Positions 15,315 to 22,791 of a stretch of DNA of 64,000 bases are shown here, piece by piece. Location: NCBI RefSeq assembly GCF_965227785.1, contig NZ_OZ245785.1:1612001-1676000 (forward strand), given 5' to 3'. Made by a program: the position numbers and the translations under genes. The notes under the pieces are model-generated. The model did no database searches. It had not been told where the DNA came from and saw only the letters and a list, made by a program, of their open reading frames with translations. This DNA comes from Gracilimonas sp965227785. Its GTDB lineage: Bacteria > Bacteroidota > Rhodothermia > Balneolales > Balneolaceae. Position 1 is the stretch's first letter, and each line of letters starts with the position of its first letter.

Positions 15315-15722
15315 ATGACAAAACCGACCAAAATCCTGACCCGATCGGTCAAACTTTATCTTACGCTCTTGGTTATTTCTACAGGCGCCATCCTATACGG
15401 AACCCTTTTTCCGGTAAGCTACGATGTGCCCCAATCACTTTTGGGAATGGATAAGTTAGTCCATCTCATTATGTTTGGAGCCTGGACCTTCTTTTTTGGC
15501 CTGGTTCGCTTTCTAAAAGGAAAGTACAAGCTGGTTCCCGTTTTTGTAGTGGGCACCTTGTTCGGGCTTATTGTAGAAATACTCCAACATCTTTTGCCCA
15601 CCGGAAGAAGTCCTGAGTTTATGGATTTCATCGCAGACATATCCGGAACCGGTCTTGCTATTTTTGTTCTTTATTTTCTCGCCAGAAAAATCCCCGAATT
15701 TAAAGCTGACCCCGCATCATAA
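15315..15722 (+). CDS. VanZ family membrane protein
   Basis: 135 residues with four membrane helices. The VanZ-like signature is present: DKLVHLIMFGAWTF, then GTLFGLIVEILQHLLPTGR and FMDFIADISGTGLA. VanZ was named for low-level teicoplanin resistance, but most members are housekeeping membrane proteins of unknown role. It starts 3 bp after the nnr stop and is followed by the TonB array at 65 bp. No signal of antibiotic resistance context. Confidence 0.88.
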   Translation: MTKPTKILTRSVKLYLTLLVISTGAILYGTLFPVSYDVPQSLLGMDKLVHLIMFGAWTFFFGLVRFLKGKYKLVPVFVVGTLFGLIVEILQHLLPTGRSPEFMDFIADISGTGLAIFVLYFLARKIPEFKADPAS

Positions 15723-15786
15723 TGTGATTACAAGTGCACATACGGATTAGTTTCTTGATGTAACCTCTTAACTAATCCTTACAAGT

Positions 15787-16428
15787 ATGAGCTCTTCAAA
15801 AAAGACGTTTGATCTCCGCAAAAACTATATCCTTTTATGTGAATTGGGAATGATCGCCGCGCTGCTGATTTTTATCGGGGCATTTAAATTCCACCTACCT
15901 GTTTCTGAAACCAACAGTTCTCACTTCATTGTAGAAGATGAGCCACCTATTGTTCTTTCTCCCATCACAAAACAGGAAAAACCACCGGCAGCTCCGCCAT
16001 TAGCTCGTATACCTGTTGAAGTTCCCAATGATGAACCCATAGAAGTTCCTGATATTGAATTTCCTGAGTTCGGCGATAGCGAAGCGGCCCTTTCCCTGCC
16101 TCCGGAAGAACCCAAAGATGAGAAGCCCGAGATTCTTGAACAGGTCCAGTTTATGCCTGAATTGAAAGGTGGAATCAAAGCCCTTTACAGCGATATCACC
16201 TACCCCGAACTCGCAAAAAGAAACGGAGTTGAGGGAACCGTTGAAGTCCGCTTTATTGTAAATGAGAAGGGAGAAGTTGAAGATCCCGAAATTATCCGGG
16301 GCATCGGTGCCGGTTGCGATGAAGAGGTTCTCGAAGCCATTAAGCTGCAAAGTTATACTCCGGGCATTCAAAATGGCAGGCTGGTAAAGGTACGCATGAG
16401 ACAACTGGTTCATTTCAGACTGAATTAA
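15787..16428 (+). CDS. TonB-family energy transducer, copy 1
   Basis: 213 residues: a short cytoplasmic tail, one membrane anchor (about 13-38), a Pro/Glu-rich periplasmic linker with the phrase PVEVPNDEPIEVPD, and a C-terminal TonB domain (about 125-213; YPELAKRNGVEGTVEVRFIV, then VLEAIKLQSYTPGIQNG). TonB proteins carry proton-motive energy from ExbBD to outer-membrane receptors. The linker is short, so it must reach receptors close to the inner membrane or act with other proteins. First of four similar genes in a row; no exbB, exbD or TonB-dependent receptor lies in the window. Confidence 0.88.
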   Translation: MSSSKKTFDLRKNYILLCELGMIAALLIFIGAFKFHLPVSETNSSHFIVEDEPPIVLSPITKQEKPPAAPPLARIPVEVPNDEPIEVPDIEFPEFGDSEAALSLPPEEPKDEKPEILEQVQFMPELKGGIKALYSDITYPELAKRNGVEGTVEVRFIVNEKGEVEDPEIIRGIGAGCDEEVLEAIKLQSYTPGIQNGRLVKVRMRQLVHFRLN

Positions 16429-16520
16429 TAGCTATTGAGCCGATAAAGGGTGCTTTTTTCGTCAATTTTGCTATTTTAAAAGGTGTATTGATTCTACAAT
16501 AGCATTTAGAACCGGTGCTT

Positions 16521-17177
16521 ATGCTTCGAAAAGTTCCATCAGCTGATTTAAAGTTGTGTTACCCTCTGGTTATTGAGGGTGGGATTATTATTGCGCTTGT
16601 GATCATGATTGTAGCAACCAAGATTCAGCTTCCGGAACAAGAGACAAACCAACTCTCTTATGTGAAGAGTGAAGAAACCGCACTGATTCTCCCACCTTCT
16701 GTTTCTGAAACGAGGCAGATGATGAAGCCACCTCCGGTTCCCACAGTACCTGTTAACATCCCAAATGATGACCCCATTGATCCGCCACCTATTGAAATCA
16801 TCGAGTTCAATACCACCGACAGGCTTATGGTTCCTCCCTTGCCAGGACAAATATTTGTGGACGTCAATAACGATCTACTCAAAGACATTGAACAACTTCC
16901 CGTGATGATTGGCGGGGAGGATGCTTTTAGAAGAAGTATAGACTACCCGGAAATTGCACGGCGCATGATGATTCAGGGTATTGTAGAAGTGGAGTTTGAT
17001 GTTGATGAACATGGCCGCGTAAACAATCCGGTTATCGTTCGGGGAATAGGAGGCGGCTGTGATAAAGCCGTGCTGAAGGCTATAAAAATTCAACGCTACA
17101 AACCCGGAAAAAAAGCCGGCAAAATTGCCTCTTTTCGAATCAAGGAAACCGTACAGTTTATACTGCTTGATGTTTGA
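16521..17177 (+). CDS. TonB-family energy transducer, copy 2
   Basis: 218 residues from ATG 16521 (GTG at 16515 also possible). Same plan as its neighbours: one N-terminal membrane anchor (LVIEGGIIIALVIMIVAT), a Pro-rich linker with VPVNIPNDDPIDPPP, and a C-terminal TonB domain (YPEIARRMMIQGIVEVEFDV, then AIKIQRYKPGKKAG). This is the most divergent of the four and its linker is less acidic. It lies 92 bp after copy 1 and 125 bp before copy 3, with AT-rich gaps that could hold separate promoters. Confidence 0.87.
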   Translation: MLRKVPSADLKLCYPLVIEGGIIIALVIMIVATKIQLPEQETNQLSYVKSEETALILPPSVSETRQMMKPPPVPTVPVNIPNDDPIDPPPIEIIEFNTTDRLMVPPLPGQIFVDVNNDLLKDIEQLPVMIGGEDAFRRSIDYPEIARRMMIQGIVEVEFDVDEHGRVNNPVIVRGIGGGCDKAVLKAIKIQRYKPGKKAGKIASFRIKETVQFILLDV

Positions 17178-17302
17178 TAAAAAACATCCACACTAAAAAT
17201 ATGTTTAAAGAGTTAAATTAGTGTTCTGCGACTTGCAGAGTATGTATAAAATCACGTTCTTTTCAACTTATCGTTACAACAGATAAACATTGTATTTGAA
17301 TT

Positions 17303-17956
17303 ATGAGAAATGAAAGAAAATCACCTAAAGCAGATCTGAAAAGGTCTTACACTGTCTATCTGGAGGCAGGTTTGATTATTGCTCTGCTTTTCATGATCAC
17401 GGCCGTTAAGGTTACGATCGAAACAGAGCCCCCACAAGTTATTGCTCTCGATGAGCAGGAAGTTGTAGAGATGGAGGAAGTAATCCAGACCAAACAAATT
17501 GAAACCCCTCCACCACCTCCCCGCCCACCGGTCCCGGTTGAAGTTCCCAATGACGAAATTATTGAGGACGAAATGATTGACCTTGACGCCGAATTGGATA
17601 TGGACGCCCCGATGGATCTACCTCCACCTCCTCCTGAAGAAGAGGAAGAAGAGGATTTCTTCGTGGTTGTAGAGCAGATGCCTGAGCTTAAAGGCGGTAT
17701 GGCTAAACTTCAGGGAAGTGTTAAGTATCCTGAAATGGCACGACGAGCAGGTATTGAAGGCCGCGTTACCGTTCAGTTTATTGTAAACGAGCAGGGTAAA
17801 GTTGAAAATGCCCAGGTTGTTCGTGGTATTGGCGGTGGCTGTGATGAAGAAGCACTGAAAGCCGTGCAAAAAGCGAGTTTTACTCCGGGAATGCAGCGAG
17901 GACGACCTGTACGCGTACAGTATGCATTGTCCATCAACTTCCGATTGGAAAACTAA
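17303..17956 (+). CDS. TonB-family energy transducer, copy 3
   Basis: 217 residues: anchor at about 16-36, a linker containing a Pro run (PPPPPRPPVPVEVPNDE) followed by a strongly acidic block with alternating Asp/Glu and a second Pro run before EEEEEEDFF, and a TonB domain (YPEMARRAGIEGRVTVQFIV). It is nearly identical to copy 4 over the linker and C-terminal domain; differences cluster in the first 46 residues, the membrane anchor. This indicates recent duplication or gene conversion. It has its own terminator. Confidence 0.9.
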   Translation: MRNERKSPKADLKRSYTVYLEAGLIIALLFMITAVKVTIETEPPQVIALDEQEVVEMEEVIQTKQIETPPPPPRPPVPVEVPNDEIIEDEMIDLDAELDMDAPMDLPPPPPEEEEEEDFFVVVEQMPELKGGMAKLQGSVKYPEMARRAGIEGRVTVQFIVNEQGKVENAQVVRGIGGGCDEEALKAVQKASFTPGMQRGRPVRVQYALSINFRLEN

Positions 17957-17983
17957 TTCAAATACATTTGTTGAGTTATTTCA

Positions 17984-18013
17984 AGGTGTGACTTTCCGGT
18001 CACACCTTTTTTT
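17984..18013 (+). terminator. Terminator after TonB copy 3
   Basis: AGGTGTGA and TCACACCT form an 8-bp stem followed by seven T residues, 28 bp beyond the stop. The same stem sequence recurs after copy 4, so the terminator was duplicated with the gene. Confidence 0.93.
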
Positions 18014-18188
18014 ATGCCTGTAATTTTGCCTTTCTCTTTTCTATGCCCAATCAGCTATAGGGGTGGAATTTGCAATCCAATAAAATCTTTATTAATTAGT
18101 TAACAAAACGATATAAGTTATTGTTTTGTTGATACTAAAGATATTGAAGGAGCTTCAAGTTCCGAATTATTAATTACAGGGAGTAATC

Positions 18189-18842
18189 ATGAGAAACGAG
18201 AGAAAGTCACCTGAAGTAAATCTTAGAAAATCCTACACCATCATTTTAGAAGTGGGAACCATCTTCGCCCTTCTTTTCATGATTGCCGTAGTTAAAATCA
18301 ATATCGAAGCTGAGCCACCAAAGGAAATTGCTTTGGATGAGCAGGAGGTTGTAGAGATGGAGGAAGTTATTCAAACCAAACAAGTCGAAACTCCGCCTCC
18401 TCCACCTCGACCACCGGTTCCGGTTGAAGTTCCCAATGACGAAATTATTGAGGATGAGATGATTGATATGGACGCCGAATTGGATATGGATGCACCCATG
18501 GATCTCCCTCCACCTCCCCCTGATGAAGAGGAAGAAGAGGAATTCTTTGTGGTTGTAGAGCAGATGCCTGAGCTTAAAGGTGGTATGGCTAAACTTCAGG
18601 GAAGCGTTAAGTATCCTGAGATGGCACGTCGGGCCGGTATTGAAGGACGTGTTACTGTTCAGTTTATCGTGAATGAGCAAGGCAACGTTGAAAATGCCCA
18701 GGTTGTGCGTGGCATAGGCGGTGGCTGTGATGAAGAAGCACTCAAGGCTGTCCAAAAAGCAGAGTTTAGTCCGGGCATGCAGCGTGGCCGTCCGGTACGT
18801 GTTCAATACGCTCTTTCCATTAACTTCCGTCTGGATAATTGA
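18189..18842 (+). CDS. TonB-family energy transducer, copy 4
   Basis: 217 residues, the same length as copy 3 and differing at about 25 positions, mostly in the N-terminal anchor (residues 9-46). The periplasmic Pro/acidic linker and TonB domain are almost unchanged, including ELKGGMAKLQGSVKYPEMAR and GIGGGCDEEALKAVQKA. The start has CAGGGAGTAATC upstream. The changed anchor with a conserved periplasmic part suggests it may dock to a different ExbBD-like motor while serving the same receptors; that is inference. The 232-bp gap upstream is AT-rich and likely holds its own promoter. Confidence 0.9.
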   Translation: MRNERKSPEVNLRKSYTIILEVGTIFALLFMIAVVKINIEAEPPKEIALDEQEVVEMEEVIQTKQVETPPPPPRPPVPVEVPNDEIIEDEMIDMDAELDMDAPMDLPPPPPDEEEEEEFFVVVEQMPELKGGMAKLQGSVKYPEMARRAGIEGRVTVQFIVNEQGNVENAQVVRGIGGGCDEEALKAVQKAEFSPGMQRGRPVRVQYALSINFRLDN

Positions 18843-18867
18843 TGGGTATATTAATTTAAGATATACA

Positions 18868-18899
18868 AGGTGTGACTTTCACAGTCACACCTTTTTTTA
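18868..18899 (+). terminator. Terminator after TonB copy 4
   Basis: AGGTGTGAC and GTCACACCT form a 9-bp stem with seven following T residues. It ends at the stop codon of the convergent Nudix gene. Confidence 0.93.
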
Positions 18900-18900
18900 T

Positions 18901-19323
18901 TTACGAAATCCTTTGAAGTATATCTTTGAGATTTTGAAAACCGGCTTTTTCAATCGCCTCCGGTAAAGGCACCCACTCTACTTTTTCAATACCTTCTTTT
19001 TTCTGAGGGATGAATTGCTCTTGCCGGGTAAAAATCATGGAATACCACCAGGTGGTTTTACCCATTATTTTTCCTTTTTCAGGATACTCATGATAAGTAG
19101 TACCTATTTCGGCAACCATAGCAGGTAAGCTGCTACCCACTTCCTCAGATACTTCACGGACGGCACACATTTCCAACGATTCGCCTTTTTCCAGTTTCCC
19201 TTTGGGAAGGTCCCAGTATCCGTTTCTGTAAATCATCAAAACTTCGGGTGTAGCCGTTCCACCCACATACCTGAAAACAATACCACCGGCTGCTTTTATC
19301 GGTTTAGCCTTCGGGTTACTCAT
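18901..19323 (-). CDS. Nudix hydrolase
   Basis: 140-residue Nudix pyrophosphohydrolase. The full Nudix box is present: GKLEKGESLEMCAV, then REVSEEVG, matching G-x5-E-x7-R-E-U-x-E-E-x-G. The sequence before it (NGYWDLPKGKLEKG) and the small size resemble diadenosine-tetraphosphate hydrolase or nucleotide-sanitising members, but the substrate cannot be told. Its ATG overlaps the end of the DUF1844 gene by 8 bp, so the two genes are co-translated. Confidence 0.9.
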   Translation of the reverse strand: MSNPKAKPIKAAGGIVFRYVGGTATPEVLMIYRNGYWDLPKGKLEKGESLEMCAVREVSEEVGSSLPAMVAEIGTTYHEYPEKGKIMGKTTWWYSMIFTRQEQFIPQKKEGIEKVEWVPLPEAIEKAGFQNLKDILQRIS

Positions 19324-19645
19324 CTTCTTTTTCGGGAGCTTCTCCGGATGGGGTGTTGTTCTCTTTTTTCTTTTCTTCCGCGTAGTTCAGGCGCAGATTT
19401 GTAAGGGCCTGGTCAAGGTAATTTGCAGATTCCTTAGAAAGATTTCCTTCCGTGAATTTCTTCAGCATGCCCAGAGTATCGATAGCGTATTTGGCGGATG
19501 ATAAGTCCTTCTCGGTTTGGCCTGTCTCAGGATGTTGAATCTTACCAAGCCCCATCATTGCAATTTGCTGATGTTGCTGAACCAGCATCATAAACAATAG
19601 TTGTTCCTGCTGTTCTTCATTTAGTTTATTACCGTTCTCGCTCAT
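19316..19645 (-). CDS. DUF1844 domain-containing protein
   Basis: 109 residues, small and helical, with the DUF1844 pattern: LLFMMLVQQHQQIAMMGLGK, then a Pro-containing loop (HPETGQTEKDL) and AKYAIDTLGMLKKFTEGNL, ending in a charged disordered tail. The family has no assigned function. No signal peptide or membrane helix. It overlaps the following Nudix gene by 8 bp and has an AT-rich upstream region shared divergently with the DUF1015 gene. Confidence 0.87.
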   Translation of the reverse strand: MSENGNKLNEEQQEQLLFMMLVQQHQQIAMMGLGKIQHPETGQTEKDLSSAKYAIDTLGMLKKFTEGNLSKESANYLDQALTNLRLNYAEEKKKENNTPSGEAPEKEDE

Positions 19646-19766
19646 ATTCCTTTTCTTTTAAAATTCGTTGTTTGTTTCTCTAAATTAAAGGGCTTTCCAG
19701 TTAAATAAAGTTCAATTTTCTGTACATTAAGCGCTCCTAAGGATAACCAAAATCAAAAACTTTTTT

Positions 19767-20978
19767 ATGGCCGTTATTAAGCCTTTTAAGGCATGGAGAC
19801 CCCACCCTGAGTTCGCAGAAGAAGTAGCATGTGTTCCTTATGATGTAATCAATACCGGCGAAGCGAAACAGCTTGCCAAGGGAAAACCAAATAGTTTCTT
19901 AAATGTGATTCGACCTGAAATTGAACTTCCGGCCAATACCTCAGTTTATGATCCTAAGGTATATGAAAAGGGACGTGAAAATTTACAGCAGCTTCTCCAC
20001 TCCGAATCATTTATCCAGGAGGATACAGATGCACTCTACATCTATCGCTTAATTATGAACGGCCGCTCCCAAACGGGAATATTTGGCTGCGTGAGTGTTG
20101 AAGATTACAACAACGACATCATCTTAAAACATGAGCTCACCCGCCCGGACAAGGAAGATGACCGGACTAAACACATTCTTACTCAACAAGCCCATGCTGA
20201 GCCCGTTATGCTGACCTTTCGTGATACCGGCTCTGTTACCAATTTCATGAATAATCATATGGATCGAAATGATCCTGTTTATGATCTGACCACTGAAGAC
20301 GACATTCAACATACTATATGGAAAGTGGAAGCTTCTGACTCGCTTGTATCTGAATTTCAAAAAATTCCGAACCTGTATGTAGCGGACGGGCACCATCGGT
20401 GTGCAAGTGCGGCAAGGGCGGCCAAAGAGCAGGCGTCGCAAAATCCGGAGCATGAAGGCACCGAAGAGTATAATTTCTTCCCGGCTGTATTATTTCCAAT
20501 GGACCAAATGGAAATCCTGGCCTATAACCGCATAGTATTTTCCATTCCCGATAACTTCCTGAAACAGTTGGAGGAGAAGTTTACCGTTCAGAAAAAAGCT
20601 AAACCGGTTCCCTCAAAAAAGGGGATGGTTTCTTTCTATGTAAATGATAACTGGTATGGGATTACTCTTAAGCCTTCAGAGAAAACCGATCCCGCTTCCA
20701 ATCTTGATATATCATTGCTCCAGAATCAGATTCTTACCCCCATTCTTGATGTTAAAGATCAGCGAACTGATCCCAATATTGATTTTGTAGGTGGTATCCG
20801 GGGCACTGATGAGCTGGAAAATTTAGTTGATAATGGAGAGGCTTCGCTTGGCATCAGTCTGTACCCAACCAGCATCGAGGAACTGCTGGATGTTTCAGAT
20901 GCGGGACAACTCATGCCGCCAAAGTCTACCTGGTTTGAGCCTAAACTGAGGTCAGGATTGTTGGTTCACACTTTTTAA
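19767..20978 (+). CDS. DUF1015 family protein, linked to serC
   Basis: 403 residues, full-length for DUF1015. Visible family features: the N-terminal IKPFKAWRP and VPYDVI, the LKHELTRPDKEDDRTKHI segment, LYVADGHHRCASAARA in the middle and VGGIRGTDELE near the end. The D-G-H-H-R motif recalls the active-site loop of ParB/Srx-fold nucleotide-using enzymes such as free-serine kinases; this resemblance is inference. It lies 23 bp upstream of serC in the same orientation, which suggests a role in serine or phosphoserine metabolism. Cytoplasmic; no signal peptide. Confidence 0.87.
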   Translation: MAVIKPFKAWRPHPEFAEEVACVPYDVINTGEAKQLAKGKPNSFLNVIRPEIELPANTSVYDPKVYEKGRENLQQLLHSESFIQEDTDALYIYRLIMNGRSQTGIFGCVSVEDYNNDIILKHELTRPDKEDDRTKHILTQQAHAEPVMLTFRDTGSVTNFMNNHMDRNDPVYDLTTEDDIQHTIWKVEASDSLVSEFQKIPNLYVADGHHRCASAARAAKEQASQNPEHEGTEEYNFFPAVLFPMDQMEILAYNRIVFSIPDNFLKQLEEKFTVQKKAKPVPSKKGMVSFYVNDNWYGITLKPSEKTDPASNLDISLLQNQILTPILDVKDQRTDPNIDFVGGIRGTDELENLVDNGEASLGISLYPTSIEELLDVSDAGQLMPPKSTWFEPKLRSGLLVHTF

Positions 20979-21001
20979 TTTCATTCAATTTCAAATCCGA
21001 T

Positions 21002-22081
21002 ATGAAACGTGTTCACAATTTTAGTGCAGGCCCAGCCGCCCTCCCACTGGAGGTTTTGGAGATTGTACAGGATGAGCTGCTTGATTACCACGGAACCGGC
21101 ACTTCCATCATGGAGAAAAGTCACCGGGGGAAAGAGTACACCAAAGTGGATGCGGAGGCCAAAGAACGGCTAACCCGAATTTTAGGACTGGGAGATGACT
21201 TTCACATTATGTTTTTGCAGGGAGGAGCCACAGCACAGTTCATGCAGATTCCTTTCAATTTTTTGGAAGAAGGACAGACCGCCGATTATATAAACACCGG
21301 GGTTTGGTCGCAGAAAGCTATTAATGAGGTCGGGCTGTTTGGCAAAGTACATATACCGTACAGCAGTGAAGATGTGGATTTTAGCCGCGTTCCAACCAAT
21401 GAAGAATTGAAGCTCTCAGAAAACCCAAGGTATGTTCACTATACATCGAACAATACCATTTACGGAACTCAGTTTAAGAGCGAGCCGGATTCGAACGGAG
21501 CTCCGCTGGTTTGTGATGCTTCTTCTGACTTTATTTCCCGCCCTATTGATGTGGATCGCTATGGATTGATTTATGCCGGTGCTCAGAAAAACCTTGGTCC
21601 CTCCGGGGTTACTGTGGTAATTGTACGAAAGGACTTTCTTCAAACCAACACCAAGAAGAACATCCCCACCTTTCTGAATTATCATTCGCATAGCAAACGA
21701 ATTTTCAATACCCCACCGAGCTTTGCTGTTTATATGGTGAACCTCGTATTACAGTGGGTGGAAGACAAGGGCGGAATTCCGTACTTCCAAAAGCTCAACA
21801 ATCAAAAAGCAGAACTACTTTACGACACCATTGATGAGGATGATTTTTACACCGGTACCGCTCAGGTTGATTCCCGTTCTAAAATGAATGTTACCTTTAG
21901 GCTGCCAAACCAAGAACTGGAACAACGATTTATTAGTGAAGCAGAAGAACATGGATTGGTGGCTTTAAAAGGACACCGCAGCGTGGGTGGCATACGAGCC
22001 AGTATTTACAATGCCTGCACAATGGAATCGGTGGAAGCGCTGACTGATTTCATGAAAGAATTCCGCTCAAAAAGAGGGTAA
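21002..22081 (+). CDS. serC: Phosphoserine aminotransferase
   Basis: 359-residue PLP enzyme that converts 3-phosphohydroxypyruvate and glutamate to phosphoserine (serine and, in some bacteria, pyridoxal synthesis). Signatures: HNFSAGPAALP at the start, MEKSHRGKEY, FLQGGATAQF, CDASSDF with the PLP-binding Asp, and the Schiff-base Lys in YAGAQKNLGPSG (about residue 197). The C-terminal VGGIRASIYNA is also typical. Forms an apparent operon with the DUF1015 gene. serA and serB are not in the window. Confidence 0.97.
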   Translation: MKRVHNFSAGPAALPLEVLEIVQDELLDYHGTGTSIMEKSHRGKEYTKVDAEAKERLTRILGLGDDFHIMFLQGGATAQFMQIPFNFLEEGQTADYINTGVWSQKAINEVGLFGKVHIPYSSEDVDFSRVPTNEELKLSENPRYVHYTSNNTIYGTQFKSEPDSNGAPLVCDASSDFISRPIDVDRYGLIYAGAQKNLGPSGVTVVIVRKDFLQTNTKKNIPTFLNYHSHSKRIFNTPPSFAVYMVNLVLQWVEDKGGIPYFQKLNNQKAELLYDTIDEDDFYTGTAQVDSRSKMNVTFRLPNQELEQRFISEAEEHGLVALKGHRSVGGIRASIYNACTMESVEALTDFMKEFRSKRG

Positions 22082-22084
22082 ACA

Positions 22085-22678
22085 TCAGAGTAAGCCAAAC
22101 ACACTCAGGAAGTGGTCAATGGTGTTGGGCACAAAAATAATCAGGTATAAAAAGCCCCATACTGCTCCGGCTATGTGCGCCTCATGATTTATCTTTCCCT
22201 CCCGTTTACTTGCAAAAACACTGTAAACCAGGAACAAAGCTCCGAAAATGATAGCGGGAATCCCAAATGGTATAAACATAATGTAGATCGGGTCGAGTGG
22301 GAAAAGCAGGATGAATCCAAATAGTACACTCTCCACAGCGCCTGAAGCCCCAACGGTTGCAAACTCCGGATTATCCTTGTGCTGAATCAACGAGGGCAAA
22401 CTTGAAATAACCAACCCGGATAGATACAAAGCAATGAAGTGTTCCCTTCCTATTGATCGCTCCAGGACCAATCCGAAAAAGAAAAGCACGAACATATTCA
22501 AAAAAAGGTGTCCGATTCCGGCATGAATAAAACCGGAGCTTATTAATTCGTACCAGGTTTTTTCACGAATAACCCGATAGGGCATCATCATTCCTTTTTC
22601 AAAAACCTGGGGAAGTGCATATAGTGCAACTAATGAAACCACAACATTGGCTGCGATCAGAATAAGGGTTACCGACAT
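22085..22678 (-). CDS. Rhomboid-family intramembrane serine protease
   Basis: 197 residues with six membrane helices. The catalytic dyad is visible as Ser112 in VGASGAVES and His168 in HEAHIAGAVWG; the HLFLN motif of the oxyanion region (57-61) is present. Rhomboids cleave helix-destabilised membrane proteins within the bilayer. There is no extra cytoplasmic domain, so this is a minimal bacterial form. Its stop codon lies 3 bp from the convergent serC stop; no gene follows it in the same orientation. Confidence 0.93.
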   Translation of the reverse strand: MSVTLILIAANVVVSLVALYALPQVFEKGMMMPYRVIREKTWYELISSGFIHAGIGHLFLNMFVLFFFGLVLERSIGREHFIALYLSGLVISSLPSLIQHKDNPEFATVGASGAVESVLFGFILLFPLDPIYIMFIPFGIPAIIFGALFLVYSVFASKREGKINHEAHIAGAVWGFLYLIIFVPNTIDHFLSVFGLL

Positions 22679-22732
22679 CTGTTATTTTTCTTTTCAAGGT
22701 AAGAGGAAAACAATACTGATGCAGAAGAATTA

Positions 22733-22767
22733 AAAAACCCCTCACACATTTCTGCATGAAGGGTTAG
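22733..22767 (-). terminator. Terminator of the downstream sorting-domain/S74 cassette
   Basis: AACCCTTCA and TGTGAGGGGTT pair imperfectly around a 9-nt loop, followed on the minus strand by six T residues. It lies about 25 bp after the stop of the 767-residue S74 protein. Confidence 0.8.
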
Positions 22768-22791
22768 GTGTTTGAAGAAAAAGGCGGACTG

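Noticed and set aside
15315..15722. Glycopeptide resistance gene because of VanZ similarity
   Set aside because: VanZ-like proteins are common without van genes. No vanH, vanA, vanX or vanRS homologue is near.
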